Shown: positions 33,819 to 42,782, counted from the stretch's first letter. The stretch is DNA of 64,000 nt from Paenibacillus sedimenti (GCF_014534655.1 NZ_JACVVD010000006.1:124001-188000), one strand, 5' to 3'. Program-made: numbers and translations. The notes: generated by a model not told the origin, from the sequence alone.

Positions 33819-33846
33819 ACCCTAGAGCCTTACACGGTACTAGGGT
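33819..33846 (+). terminator. Terminator at the right edge of the arsenic island
   Basis: ACCCTAG and CTAGGGT arms around a 14-base loop, followed by CAATTTATTTT. The tail is imperfect, so it is moderate in strength. Confidence 0.6.
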
Positions 33847-33896
33847 CAATTTATTTTAGCATCATGCCCTCACAAAAAAATTTCCAATTGAATACA

Positions 33897-33925
33897 TTGA
33901 AATACGAATATTTGTTCGCTAAAAT
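33897..33925 (+). promoter_or_regulatory. LexA-box promoter of the polymerase cassette
   Basis: The LexA/DinR-like box CGAATATTTGTTCG (33905-33918) differs from the Bacillus consensus CGAAC-N4-GTTCG at one base. It sits exactly between a -35 TTGAAA (33897) and a -10 TAAAAT (33920) with a 17-base spacer. A second, weaker copy (AGAATATACGTTCG) is at 33940-33953. SOS induction is expected. Confidence 0.82.
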
Positions 33926-33971
33926 GAGTATAATAAAAGAGAATATACGTTCGCATTATGGTGGTGTAAAT

Positions 33972-34343
33972 ATGAGTGTTAATCCAAGAATCGAAACGGA
34001 AGAGGATATTCAAATCATCAAGGAGTACACATTGCTGCCCATTTTGCTGGATATGTTAGCGAGAGATATCGAAGAACTAGGCATCTATAAGGATAAAATC
34101 GTGTTCAATCATGTCCTTTTTTATCTGAGGGAAGTGGAGCATTCCATTTATCCGGAGCTGCAAAGCATTAAGAGTACGATGAAAAAACGAGATATTAAGG
34201 TGTTGAATACGGAAATGAATGCATCCGGCATTCAGGTGGAATACAAAGTTCGCGGCTACATCCACCATTTCACTATGCTCCGCAGTCTGGTCAAAGCCGA
34301 ATTGATGAACACGCTGATGAATATGCGGAGGCGGCTGGGATGA
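33972..34343 (+). CDS. Polymerase-cassette protein A, paralogue of the last gene
   Basis: 123 residues, all-helical by eye. I do not know a family name. It shares a clear pattern with the 35849 protein: YxLLP near the start, a central helix, then a KKRDIKVLN / KRNIKIIN core and YKVRGYIHHFTMLRS / FLCRGYEDRFGMTRD, and a final basic helix. It is likely a YolD/YqjX-like accessory in position, though not in sequence. The ATG at 33972 is the first start after the LexA box. The stop overlaps the next start by four bases. Confidence 0.75.
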   Translation: MSVNPRIETEEDIQIIKEYTLLPILLDMLARDIEELGIYKDKIVFNHVLFYLREVEHSIYPELQSIKSTMKKRDIKVLNTEMNASGIQVEYKVRGYIHHFTMLRSLVKAELMNTLMNMRRRLG

Positions 34344-34603
34344 GGGAACAACGTGAAAGGGTTATATTTCTCGCGGATTGCCAGAGCTTCTATGTATTGG
34401 AGGGCGAAACTATGCATAGGCATATTGGACGTATCATCGAAATTATTTACTTGGACAGTAAAGGCATATTCACTAAACGCCATATTCGTGTTGATTCCGT
34501 CAATGCCGATATGGTTAAAGCATATTGCCTCACTGCCAAAGCGCCTCGTGTGTTTCGAATCGATCGGATCATGGCTGTACAGGCAGTGAAGCGCTATGCC
34601 TGA
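34340..34603 (+). CDS. Polymerase-cassette protein B, small WYL-like domain
   Basis: 87 residues. After a short N-terminus, the pattern IGRIIEIIYLDSKG ... RHIRVDSVNADMVKAYCL ... PRVFRIDRIMAV recalls the strand order of a WYL domain without its DNA-binding part. Family identity is uncertain. It overlaps the genes on both sides (four bases upstream, eight bases downstream), so translation of the cassette is coupled. Confidence 0.7.
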   Translation: MREQRERVIFLADCQSFYVLEGETMHRHIGRIIEIIYLDSKGIFTKRHIRVDSVNADMVKAYCLTAKAPRVFRIDRIMAVQAVKRYA

Positions 34604-35852
34604 ACGAACGATTTTTCTGGTCGACGGCCAATCATTCTACGCTTCTATCGAAAAGGCTGCTCATCCGGAGCTAAAAGATAAACCGGTAGCCGTAGGCGAT
34701 CCTGCGCGTCGGTCAGGCATCATTCTCGCGGCCTGCCCAATTGCCAAGTCTCGTGGGGTGACGACGGCTGAAAGGGTAGGTGAGGCGCTTGCAAAATGCC
34801 CGGATTTAAACGTCATTCGGCCGAGAATGCAGACCTACATTACCATATCCCTATTCATTAGTGAGATCTTCGAGTCGTTTACTGATCAGGTTGAACCTTA
34901 CAGCATTGATGAACAATTTCTCGATGTTACCGGCTCTACTTCATGTTTTGGTTCTCCGGAAGAAATCGCACGACAAATCCAATCTCGCGTGCTGCTGTCG
35001 ACTGGGGTTTGGACTCGCTGCGGAATCGGACCAACAAAAATATTAGCCAAGATGGCCACGGACAATTTCGCCAAAAAAAGGCCCGAAGGTATCTTCAAAC
35101 TCGGCTTTGACAATATTGAATCTGCTTTGTGGCCGCTGCCCGTACACCAAATGTTTATGGTCGCATCGCGGATGACTCGTCATTTTATAAGGATGGGATT
35201 GAATACGATTGGTGACATAGCACGATTAGAATTGGCTGAATTCAAACGACGCATGCGCTTTGAGATGGGGAAGCAAAGCGATATTCAAGCGGAATACTAT
35301 TGGCAGACGGCGCGGGGCATCGATCCAAGCCCGGTTGTACCAAGCATTCGTAACAAATTGAAATCAATTAGCCATGGTAAGGCGCTGCGAAGCAGCCTTT
35401 ATCGTAAGCTTGAAGATATTGAGGTTGTCCTTTTAGAGTTGGTCGTGGAGGTCTGCCGCCGCAGTAGAAAACACGGATACATGGGCCAGGTGGTGACCGT
35501 TGGTGCAGCGGAGACCGATGGGGTGCGGTCTACAGGATTTAGTCGGCAGGTAACGCTGCAGCAACCTACGTCGCTTTCTCACGAAGTAGCGGCAGCAGCT
35601 CTCGGGATATTTCATAAATATTGGAGTGGTATGCCCGTCAGTCACTTGCATATTTCGCTTACTCAGTTGGTGGACGATAGCGTCTATCAGCTTACGTTAT
35701 TCGAGGATCGAGAGAAAGCATACGGCTTGGAAAGAGCGACTGATGAAATCAAGGATCGATTTGGCAGTGCCGCTATTATGCGGGCATCCTCTTTATTAAC
35801 AGCTGGAGTAGCACGAGAACGAGCAGAACAGATCGGAGGTCATTATAAATGA
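34596..35852 (+). CDS. Y-family DNA polymerase (UvrX/YqjW type)
   Basis: 418 residues. Error-prone translesion polymerase with the palm acidic residues: FLVDGQSFYAS at the start (Asp of the first motif) and YSIDEQFLDVT (the SIDE motif). GIGPTKILAKMATDNFAKK is the helix-hairpin-helix-like segment. The little-finger domain starts at about residue 240. Like UvrX/YqjW proteins it has no DinB-type beta-clamp motif that I can point to; a candidate QLTLF peptide near residue 367 could bind the clamp. SOS-controlled through 33897-33925. Confidence 0.92.
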   Translation: MPERTIFLVDGQSFYASIEKAAHPELKDKPVAVGDPARRSGIILAACPIAKSRGVTTAERVGEALAKCPDLNVIRPRMQTYITISLFISEIFESFTDQVEPYSIDEQFLDVTGSTSCFGSPEEIARQIQSRVLLSTGVWTRCGIGPTKILAKMATDNFAKKRPEGIFKLGFDNIESALWPLPVHQMFMVASRMTRHFIRMGLNTIGDIARLELAEFKRRMRFEMGKQSDIQAEYYWQTARGIDPSPVVPSIRNKLKSISHGKALRSSLYRKLEDIEVVLLELVVEVCRRSRKHGYMGQVVTVGAAETDGVRSTGFSRQVTLQQPTSLSHEVAAAALGIFHKYWSGMPVSHLHISLTQLVDDSVYQLTLFEDREKAYGLERATDEIKDRFGSAAIMRASSLLTAGVARERAEQIGGHYK

Positions 35853-36316
35853 GCAAACTAGACGGTAATGAGCGGTGGAAATCAAAGATGCTGCTCACCG
35901 AACATCAAGAGCAATATGAAAGTCGAAATGATCCCACAAAGAAGTCTCGACCCACATCAGAGGAGCTAAATATGATCCGCGACTATATCTTACTACCTCA
36001 CATGCTTACGATGGTACAAAAGAGCATTGATGACATTGAGCGCAGTCCTAACCTTCTAAAGCAGCTTTATCTAGCTGCCGGTCAAGCGGTTATGAACAAA
36101 ATAAGCAAAGATATGTATGATATACGGCGTGAGTTGATTAAGCGTAACATAAAAATCATCAATGACGAACATGCGGATTTGATCGTGTATCACCGGTTTC
36201 TATGTCGAGGTTATGAGGATCGTTTTGGGATGACTCGTGATGTTATGCGTTCAGAAATTAGTATCCAGTTGAAAAAATATATTAAAGAAATTATCGGCCG
36301 AGTAGCAAATGAATAA
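35849..36316 (+). CDS. Polymerase-cassette protein C, paralogue of the first gene
   Basis: 155 residues, helical. It has a 45-residue polar N-terminal extension compared with protein A and then the same core (YILLPHML, KRNIKIIN, FLCRGYEDRFGMTRDVMRSE). It overlaps the polymerase stop by four bases. Two related proteins bracketing a Y-family polymerase suggest that they act as a heteromeric accessory or as a switch on the polymerase. This is inference from gene order. Confidence 0.75.
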   Translation: MSKLDGNERWKSKMLLTEHQEQYESRNDPTKKSRPTSEELNMIRDYILLPHMLTMVQKSIDDIERSPNLLKQLYLAAGQAVMNKISKDMYDIRRELIKRNIKIINDEHADLIVYHRFLCRGYEDRFGMTRDVMRSEISIQLKKYIKEIIGRVANE

Positions 36317-36317
36317 C

Positions 36318-36360
36318 AAAACAAGGAGCAGATCTGTCGAGGGAGCTGCTCCTTGTTTTT
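36318..36360. terminator. Terminator between the polymerase cassette and the DinB gene
   Basis: AACAAGGAGCAG and CTGCTCCTTGTT form a near-perfect stem followed by TTTTT on the plus strand. It may also serve the convergent gene. Confidence 0.88.
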
Positions 36361-36377
36361 ATTAAGCTAACGGGCTG

Positions 36378-36842
36378 TTATCCACCGAGTCGCACGTATA
36401 GGATGTAATCCACGGCGGATGGCTCGAATCCGCCCTTACGGAGCGCGGTGTTGATCTGGCCGCGGTGGTACTGGCCGTGCATGGCGACATGTATCAAAAT
36501 GTCCCGCGCGGACGACTCGAACGGCGCTCCGGCCTGACTGCGATACGCGATCGGCTTGTCTAGCCAATCTTCGGGCAGGGCGTCAAGCCAAGCACGGAAG
36601 CCGTTTCCGTTCGCCTCGATCAGCACAGCGCAGGCGGCCGGATCCGCATTATCCTCCCATAGCGCGAGACCCTCACTGCTCTCGCCGCGCAGCCGTTTCA
36701 GCCAGATGCTCTCCGCTTGGAGCAGGTGCAGGAACAGCGTCGCTGCCTTGCCTACTTCGTCTGCTGGCGCGGCTTGCAGCGCATCGAGCAGACGGCGGTT
36801 CGCCCAATCCATGTGCGCGAACATGTTTCGAATCGTTTGCAT
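36378..36842 (-). CDS. DinB/DUF664-type four-helix protein
   Basis: 154 residues with the DinB-fold marks: an HMDWANRRLLDAL N-terminal helix, a HLLQAESIWLKRL helix with one metal-type His, and HVAMHGQYHRGQINTAL carrying the last two His. These proteins bind a divalent metal and often act as thiol-dependent S-transferases; the specific reaction is unknown. Despite the name it is unrelated to the DinB polymerase. The ATG has a GGAGG site. The gene faces the polymerase cassette. Confidence 0.88.
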   Translation of the reverse strand: MQTIRNMFAHMDWANRRLLDALQAAPADEVGKAATLFLHLLQAESIWLKRLRGESSEGLALWEDNADPAACAVLIEANGNGFRAWLDALPEDWLDKPIAYRSQAGAPFESSARDILIHVAMHGQYHRGQINTALRKGGFEPSAVDYILYVRLGG

Positions 36843-37130
36843 GACGTTTCGACCTCCATCGTCCCTTGATCTCTTACCTCTTTCCCTTTGATCGTATCAT
36901 GTACGGGCGCGATAGCCAACGTCAGAATATAGCCGATCACAGGGGCGATGGGTTGTTCTATCTCACTGCGGTAGCGTGGCGCTTCACGTGATATGTACAC
37001 CTGCAAGTCGGTGAAGTGGCACTGAATTCAGGTTGAGTTGATCAAAGGCCAGCAATTTGGTTAATGGGAGCGGCACGGGTATGCGAATGAGGTTTTGGGA
37101 GTAGCCGATTATCCGGGTTACTCCGGTTGG

Positions 37131-37177
37131 AGGGCTGTAACGGGTTGTAAGACAGCAACCTGTTGCGGCCCTTTTTC
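37131..37177 (+). terminator. Strong plus-strand terminator with no upstream gene
   Basis: AGGGCTGTAACGGGTTG pairs with CAACCTGTTGCGGCCCT, followed by TTTTT. No plus-strand gene lies between the terminator at 36360 and this one. The rest of 36843-37130 shows no coding potential that I trust. Confidence 0.7.
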
Positions 37178-37179
37178 GA

Positions 37180-37235
37180 TTGACGAATTAGGACGATCGT
37201 GCTAATATCTTTATGAATTGGACGGTCGTCCTAAT
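37180..37235 (+). promoter_or_regulatory. Promoter with two TetR-type operators ahead of the old yellow enzyme gene
   Basis: -35 TTGACG (37180), 17-base spacer, -10 TAATAT (37203). Operator 1, ATTAGGACGATCGTGCTAAT (37187-37206), lies inside the promoter. Operator 2, ATTGGACGGTCGTCCTAAT (37217-37235), lies just downstream. Both are near-palindromes with AGGAC-type arms, so the TetR protein encoded two genes downstream would block polymerase directly. Confidence 0.82.
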
Positions 37236-37266
37236 TTTATTGCAAAATTTTGAAGGAGATGAGATC

Positions 37267-38352
37267 ATGATGTCAAAAGATTTATTTAAGCCTGTTCAAC
37301 TGGGTGATCTGACACTGGCCAATCGGATGGTCATGGCACCGATGACTCGCAATCGAGCTGATGCAAACGGTGTCGTTCCACCAATGATGGTGACCTACTA
37401 TCAACAACGCGCCAGTGCCGGTCTCATCATCACGGAGTCTGTCCCCGTTTCACCGGAGGCGGTCGGATACCCGTTTACCCCAGGGATCTACACGGATACC
37501 CAAGCTGCTAGCTGGCTTCGCGTGACCGATGCGGTACACTCGGGCGGCGGCCGTATCTTTCTTCAGTTGCAGCATTGCGGGCGGATTTCCCACCCGAGCT
37601 TGCTGCCAGGCAACGTGACGCCAGTGGCTCCATCGGCGCTGCGACCGGAGGGACAAGTCTTTACATATACCGGCATGCACGATTTTGAGACACCACGCAC
37701 ACTTGAGACCTCTGAAATTCCGAGGATTGTAGAGCAGTTCAAACGCGCCGCCGAGATGGCCAAACACGCGGGCTTTGATGGCGTGGAGGTGCATGGTGCC
37801 AACGGTTATGTGATCGATCAGTTCCTCCGCGACGGCAGCAACCGCCGCACCGACGCGTATGGAGGCAGCGTGCCGAATCGTATGCGCCTGTTGAACGAAG
37901 TCCTCGATGCGGTTTGTGCGGTGTGGCCGGCGCAGCGCGTAGGCGTACGCTTGACCCCGGAGAATCGGTTCAACTCGATGTCGGATTCCAACCCGCAGAC
38001 GCACTTCGCGTATTTCGTCGAGCAATTGAGTCCGCGCGGTTTAGCGTATGTGCATGTGCTCGAAGGCGATATGATGACGAAGAACAGTGAACTGGATTAT
38101 CGCGCCTTGCGTTCGAAGTTTGCCGGCCCGTATATCGCTAACAACGGCTATGACTTGGCACGTGCCCAAACGGCGGTACGTAGCGGCACTGCGGATTTGG
38201 TTGCTTTTGGAACCCCATTCTTGGCCAATCCGGATCTGGTGCGCCGTTATCGAGAGGGCCTTCCATTAAATGAAGCCGATCGGGCCACGTTCTACCAAGG
38301 CGGCGGAGCAGGTTACATCGACTATTCCTTCTACCTCGGTGGGGAAGCATAA
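37267..38352 (+). CDS. Old yellow enzyme-type ene-reductase (NemA-like)
   Basis: 361 residues, FMN-binding TIM barrel. The catalytic H-x-x-N pair is visible in HGANGYVIDQFLRDGSN, and FxPxxxGxLTLxNRxVMAPMTRNRA opens the fold. RTDAYGGSVPNRMR is the standard OYE block. It reduces activated C=C bonds (N-ethylmaleimide, enones, nitro compounds) with NAD(P)H. The ATG at 37267 has AAGGAG eight bases ahead. It is the first gene of an operon with its TetR regulator and tag, like nemRA. Confidence 0.93.
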   Translation: MMSKDLFKPVQLGDLTLANRMVMAPMTRNRADANGVVPPMMVTYYQQRASAGLIITESVPVSPEAVGYPFTPGIYTDTQAASWLRVTDAVHSGGGRIFLQLQHCGRISHPSLLPGNVTPVAPSALRPEGQVFTYTGMHDFETPRTLETSEIPRIVEQFKRAAEMAKHAGFDGVEVHGANGYVIDQFLRDGSNRRTDAYGGSVPNRMRLLNEVLDAVCAVWPAQRVGVRLTPENRFNSMSDSNPQTHFAYFVEQLSPRGLAYVHVLEGDMMTKNSELDYRALRSKFAGPYIANNGYDLARAQTAVRSGTADLVAFGTPFLANPDLVRRYREGLPLNEADRATFYQGGGAGYIDYSFYLGGEA

Positions 38353-38402
38353 GAGCAAGCCGACTGACCTTGAAGGCATGGTCGGCTACGGAGGTGTTAG
38401 AC

Positions 38403-39008
38403 ATGAAGGGTAAAATAACTCGTGAGCACATCGTCGAATCGGCAGACCGGCTGTTCTATCAGCGCGGTTACGAGCATACATCCTTTTCGGATATTGCCGA
38501 TTCCGTAAAAATTACCAAGGGGAACTTCTATTATCACTTCAAATCGAAGGACGAAATTCTGTCTGCCGTGATCCAATTACGGTTGGAGAATACTCGGAAC
38601 ATGCTGGTGCAATGGGAAGGCGAAGGAGAGCGGCCCGAGGATCGCATCAAGAGTTTTATCCATATTCTGATCGCGAACCAGGCTGATATCAAAATGTACG
38701 GTTGCCCGGTCGGCACGCTGTGCACGGAACTGGCGAAGCTGAATCATGCCTCGCAGGCGGAGGCGAACGAGCTGTTTTCCTTGTTTCGGACCTGGTTGAG
38801 CCGCCAGTTCGCGCTGCTCGGCCGAGAAAGAGACGCCGACGAGCTGGCGATGCATCTCCTTGCCCGAAGCCAGGGCGTCGCCACGCTGGCGCAAGCGTTT
38901 CGGGATGAGAAGTTCATCAAGCGTGAGGTCGAGCAGATGTATGACTGGTTGAGCTTGAATGGCGAGCGCCGCGCAGGTTGCACACACGAAACAGGTGGGG
39001 ACACATGA
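38403..39008 (+). CDS. TetR regulator with redox-type cysteines (NemR-like)
   Basis: 201 residues. The HTH is TSFSDIADSVKITKGNFYYHFKSKDEIL. The ligand domain carries MYGCPVGTLCTEL with two cysteines at about residues 100-107, a position where NemR-type regulators sense electrophiles and bleach. It should bind the two operators upstream of the OYE gene. The GGAGG site is seven bases ahead of the ATG. The stop overlaps the start of tag by four bases. Confidence 0.92.
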   Translation: MKGKITREHIVESADRLFYQRGYEHTSFSDIADSVKITKGNFYYHFKSKDEILSAVIQLRLENTRNMLVQWEGEGERPEDRIKSFIHILIANQADIKMYGCPVGTLCTELAKLNHASQAEANELFSLFRTWLSRQFALLGRERDADELAMHLLARSQGVATLAQAFRDEKFIKREVEQMYDWLSLNGERRAGCTHETGGDT

Positions 39009-39619
39009 ACGCTACGACAGTGGGACATGATGGTAACCCGCGCTGCCGCTGGTGCGGCGCCGCGCCGGAGTTTCTCTATTATCACGATACCGAATGGGGA
39101 TTTCCGGTCAGCGACGATCGTCGGTTGTTTGAGAAGCTAAGTCTGGAGGGCTTCCAATCTGGATTGAGTTGGCGCACTATCCTTGTGAAACGCGAGAACT
39201 TCCGTGCTGCGTTCCATAATTTTGACTTCGATCGGATCGCACGTTATACGGAGCGTGACCTCGACCGTCTGCTCGGGGATGAAGGCATCGTCCGACATCG
39301 CGGCAAGATCGAAGCGGTTATTAACAATGCGCGGCGGGTGCAGGAGCTCATCAAACGGGAAGGCTCGCTGGCCGCCTTCATCTGGCGGTACGAGCCGGAC
39401 CGGAGTCAGCTGGCAAAGCCGCAGACCGTATCGATCTCAGCGCAATCGATCGCGCTATCGAAGGAGCTCAAAAAGCAGGGCTGGAAATTCGTCGGGCCGA
39501 CTACGGCGTATGCCTTCATGCAAGCGATGGGGTTGATCAACGATCATGTCGAGGATTGCGCGATTTGGGTAGAGGTTGAGCGCGCGCGTCAACATTTCCA
39601 GCGTCCGGGGAAGGGATAA
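39005..39619 (+). CDS. tag: DNA-3-methyladenine glycosylase I
   Basis: 204 residues. Tag removes 3-methyladenine from alkylated DNA. The zinc site is readable: CRWCG near the start with His in YYHDTEWG, and His/Cys in NDHVEDCAIW at the end. The helix-hairpin-helix core is at about 100-150. Its coupling to the TetR/OYE genes by a four-base overlap makes it part of an electrophile or alkylation response operon. A start at 38978 would lie inside the TetR gene and is rejected. Confidence 0.94.
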   Translation: MNATTVGHDGNPRCRWCGAAPEFLYYHDTEWGFPVSDDRRLFEKLSLEGFQSGLSWRTILVKRENFRAAFHNFDFDRIARYTERDLDRLLGDEGIVRHRGKIEAVINNARRVQELIKREGSLAAFIWRYEPDRSQLAKPQTVSISAQSIALSKELKKQGWKFVGPTTAYAFMQAMGLINDHVEDCAIWVEVERARQHFQRPGKG

Positions 39620-40007
39620 GCAATCGATGAGCCGAAACAATCGCGTGCAGCTGGTGGGCGACGGGCTCGGCGGGCCGTCGCATTCACTGGAGCCATACTC
39701 GAAATAGCAGGTGATGATGAATCCCTACAAGAAATAAACCCAGAAGACCAGTAACAGCTTTTGATTAAGTTAACGGAGAACGATAGCTCCATAATTATGT
39801 GCTCTCTGGCTGCCGGTGAATCGCACGGTGGCCTATTCTGTTAACAGGCAGGATAATTGAGTATATCCAAACGATACCTAGTTTTCGTCAAATGATCTGC
39901 AGGTTTTGCAGGACAACTGCCTACTGGCATCAATCCCTTACAAATCACATGCACTTTTTGCATCTGAATCAGCTATAGGTCGTACGCATTACTTCTCACG
40001 TCAAACC
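39620..40007. other. Non-coding stretch after tag
   Basis: 388 bases between convergent genes. I see no gene, no convincing terminator for tag, and no repeat that recurs elsewhere in the window. Confidence 0.5.
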
Positions 40008-40529
40008 TCACGGCCCCCTCAGCTCAATCGGCACATTCACCGGAACCTTAAACAGTACCACCCAGGAGACTGTAAGCACAGCTGAAATTAGATAAGCCAG
40101 AAGGGGCTTCACCGAAAACAATTTCAACATAGGGAACATCGTACAGTCAAAAAACAGGGACCACCAGAACCCCCAGCCGTATTGATACTGAATTCGCCCG
40201 AACATGTGAAAAATATACTCCGTACCGCCGTAGATGAAAACCCATTGTATATAGTGAAAGACGACCTTCATCCCACCCTTTGGATAATTGCTTAGAAAAA
40301 GCAGCGCCGTAGCTGGGAACACAATAAAGGTATACATCATTTCGGTTATACTATGACTAAGGGAAAAGTCCGGTACAAGCTGCCATAATAAATGGCGGGC
40401 ACAGAGGTAATGATATAGCAAATTTCCCATCGCAAAGTACATCATGGCCGGATGATACTTCTTCCAGTTCCGCCAATCCCCCCAGCGATAAGTGGCCCCA
40501 ATGACGAAAAAGACAATAACAAAATGCAT
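40008..40529 (-). CDS. CBO0543-family membrane protein
   Basis: 173 residues, five to six membrane segments, rich in Trp and Tyr. The family pattern (an early YRWGDWRNWKKYHPAMMYF, then GNLLYHYLC and the final KxPVNVP) is that of the CBO0543 group of Firmicutes membrane proteins, of unknown function. The ATG at 40529 is chosen because AAGGGAGA precedes it; an ATG at 40562 lacks a site. No operon partner. Confidence 0.8.
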   Translation of the reverse strand: MHFVIVFFVIGATYRWGDWRNWKKYHPAMMYFAMGNLLYHYLCARHLLWQLVPDFSLSHSITEMMYTFIVFPATALLFLSNYPKGGMKVVFHYIQWVFIYGGTEYIFHMFGRIQYQYGWGFWWSLFFDCTMFPMLKLFSVKPLLAYLISAVLTVSWVVLFKVPVNVPIELRGP

Positions 40530-40654
40530 AAAACTCTCCCTTGTCATATGAAATTTACACAAAGGTCATTATTTCCATTATTTACCTATATATGCACGCA
40601 AAAGAAAAAAGAGCTGCCTCAGCAGCCCTCTCATCCTAATCTGTCTTGTATCCA

Positions 40655-41263
40655 TCAAGGAGAGGTGATCAGCTTCAATAAGAAATCGGCTTTCGGCATC
40701 CGATACCCGCCGATTTCTTGCGCATTCAATACCATAAGACCGGAAAGAACCGATAAATAGGAGGCAATCAGCTCCTCAGGATCGCCTGCTGTCAATTCTC
40801 CGGCTTGCTGCCCCTCTATAAATACGGGAAGCAGCAGATCAACAAACTTCTTCATGTTGTAGTCTTCAATGAGCTGTTTCACCTTCTCGGGAACGCCATC
40901 GGACGTACGAGCCTGATGAATCAGCATAAAATACGGCGTACCGCTTTCATCAAGAATGTCATTAGTGAGAGCTCTTATTTTTTCAAGCGGGGAACCCGGC
41001 AGATCACGGACGCTGCTCATTTCCTCTTGCGAGCTTACCATAGCATCCTGAACAAGCGTAGTAAACAACTCTTCTTTGGATGTGAAGTAGTGGTAGAGCA
41101 GGCCGTGACTGATACGGGCTTCAGCTGCGATCATGCTCATTTTCGTTCCGATGATGCCCCTCTTAGCAAAAACCTTAAGGGCCGCCCCCATAATTTGTTC
41201 TCTGCGTTCATCGCGAATCTGGTGCAATTGTTCATCGTTTAGAGGCGCCAATGAATCCGTCAC
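40655..41263 (-). CDS. TetR family repressor of the FAD-monooxygenase operon
   Basis: 202 residues. The HTH is TKMSMIAAEARISHGLLYHYFTSKEEL, followed by a helical ligand domain. It starts with a GTG whose codon overlaps the GGAG site, so the exact start is uncertain. It is 16 bases downstream of the monooxygenase gene and likely autoregulates both through the operators at 42783-42911. Confidence 0.9.
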   Translation of the reverse strand: MTDSLAPLNDEQLHQIRDERREQIMGAALKVFAKRGIIGTKMSMIAAEARISHGLLYHYFTSKEELFTTLVQDAMVSSQEEMSSVRDLPGSPLEKIRALTNDILDESGTPYFMLIHQARTSDGVPEKVKQLIEDYNMKKFVDLLLPVFIEGQQAGELTAGDPEELIASYLSVLSGLMVLNAQEIGGYRMPKADFLLKLITSP

Positions 41264-41279
41264 TCCTTTTGCTGAAATA

Positions 41280-42755
41280 TTACTTGCTCATTGACATAAA
41301 AGGGGCCCCAGAGAAGGACGGAACAAGCTGATCCAATACTTCCTCCAGAGGCTGACCGTATTGCTGTGAAAGCTTCGCAAGCAATTGCCGGCCTTCATCA
41401 GATGCTGTAAGTACCGTCGTAACCATTTGCGGATTTATAATTTCACGCGGTGAGAACGACAACGTGTTCACCGCCCAATACATGCCGAATAGCTTAAAAT
41501 CACGCTGCGTTGTTGCATGCTTGAGAAACAGAGGCATATAATTCTTAGCAAAATCAATGCCTTTGAGCGGCTCTGAACCCACATATTTGACGCCTTCCCA
41601 TTGCAAATCATTCGCGCAATTCAGCCACCAGGCAGGTTCGATTACATCTTGGAGTTTCTGAAGTACACGCTGCTCAAAATGAGGCTTGGGATCATTCCGC
41701 TGTTCCCGCAAGCAGGATTCCAGCATTTCCGCTTCGATCGCAGCAACAGTCATGCCTTGACCAAAAATCGGATCATAGATGCAAAACGCATCCCCCAAGA
41801 CTAACAACCCGGATGGCCAGCGCTTCATTTGTTCAAAATGATGACGGTACAGCTCCGGCACACGATATCCTCGTGGAGCCGTGATCGGTTCAAGCTCTTG
41901 CAGCATTTCCGTAATTAGCGGACTTGGAAGCTGAGCAACCGCCTGTTCGTAATCGTCAGCATTCGTAGGGGGATAGTTCCCGCCCGGACGATAAAGCACC
42001 ACTTCTGCGATATGATTTTCGATAAAGGAAAAGACGCCTGTAAAAGTCCCGTTCGCAGGTTGGCCCATAATGTTGATGACATCCCATTGTTCTATTAGCG
42101 CCGTGAGATGGGAGGGAACTTTATAACGTCGGGTACTATACCCGAGATCGACTTTCAACCGGTCGGGAGTCGGCACTTCGTAACCTAATTCCTCAAGCCA
42201 TGATGCCAATTTGGAATTGCGACCGCTGGTATCCATAACCAGATCGGCCGTTAGTATCTTTTCCTGTCCAAGCGTCCCGCGTTCCCGAACCTGAACCCCC
42301 GTAACGGTTGCCTTGTCGGGAGTCGTTACTAAACGAAGCACATCGTGCTTGAGAAGAAAACGAACATTAGCAATAGCGTTCACGCGCTCACGCAATACCC
42401 ACTCGAGCGCAGCTCGGCTAAACTTGATATCGTTCCGCGGATATGGCGCGATCATGCTTCCATACGGGTTCATGTTATGAACGGTCTTATTCAGTGACGA
42501 TGGAGCTCCCAGTGCCACCAATTCTTCTTCGTACCCTGAAAAAAAACGATCTGTGATCAGCTTACCCCGCATCGTAAACCGATGGGGATGAAAAGCTTGC
42601 GGCGTCCCCGCACGATCTTCCGGGGCTTCGGGAAACTCATCTTTGTCCACGATGAGAACCTCTTCATAATAATCAGAAAGCACGCGTGCCGTCAATAATC
42701 CGGCAATGCTCCCCCCGATGACAATTGCCTTACCCATGTTTTGAACGTTATTCAT
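41280..42755 (-). CDS. FAD-dependent monooxygenase/halogenase-like protein
   Basis: 491 residues. N-terminal FAD motif GGSIAGLLTARVL, then DxxGRxS (MDTSGRNSKLA) and GDAFCIYDPIFGQGMTVA, the second FAD-binding block of the group A flavin monooxygenases. The family includes tryptophan halogenases and epoxidases, but the halogenase WxWxIP motif is absent. Substrate unknown. The ATG has GGGAG 9-10 bases ahead. It forms an operon with the TetR gene downstream; together they look like an inducible detoxification pair. Confidence 0.87.
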   Translation of the reverse strand: MNNVQNMGKAIVIGGSIAGLLTARVLSDYYEEVLIVDKDEFPEAPEDRAGTPQAFHPHRFTMRGKLITDRFFSGYEEELVALGAPSSLNKTVHNMNPYGSMIAPYPRNDIKFSRAALEWVLRERVNAIANVRFLLKHDVLRLVTTPDKATVTGVQVRERGTLGQEKILTADLVMDTSGRNSKLASWLEELGYEVPTPDRLKVDLGYSTRRYKVPSHLTALIEQWDVINIMGQPANGTFTGVFSFIENHIAEVVLYRPGGNYPPTNADDYEQAVAQLPSPLITEMLQELEPITAPRGYRVPELYRHHFEQMKRWPSGLLVLGDAFCIYDPIFGQGMTVAAIEAEMLESCLREQRNDPKPHFEQRVLQKLQDVIEPAWWLNCANDLQWEGVKYVGSEPLKGIDFAKNYMPLFLKHATTQRDFKLFGMYWAVNTLSFSPREIINPQMVTTVLTASDEGRQLLAKLSQQYGQPLEEVLDQLVPSFSGAPFMSMSK

Positions 42756-42782
42756 GTTTATCGCTCCCTTATTTATATTTTA

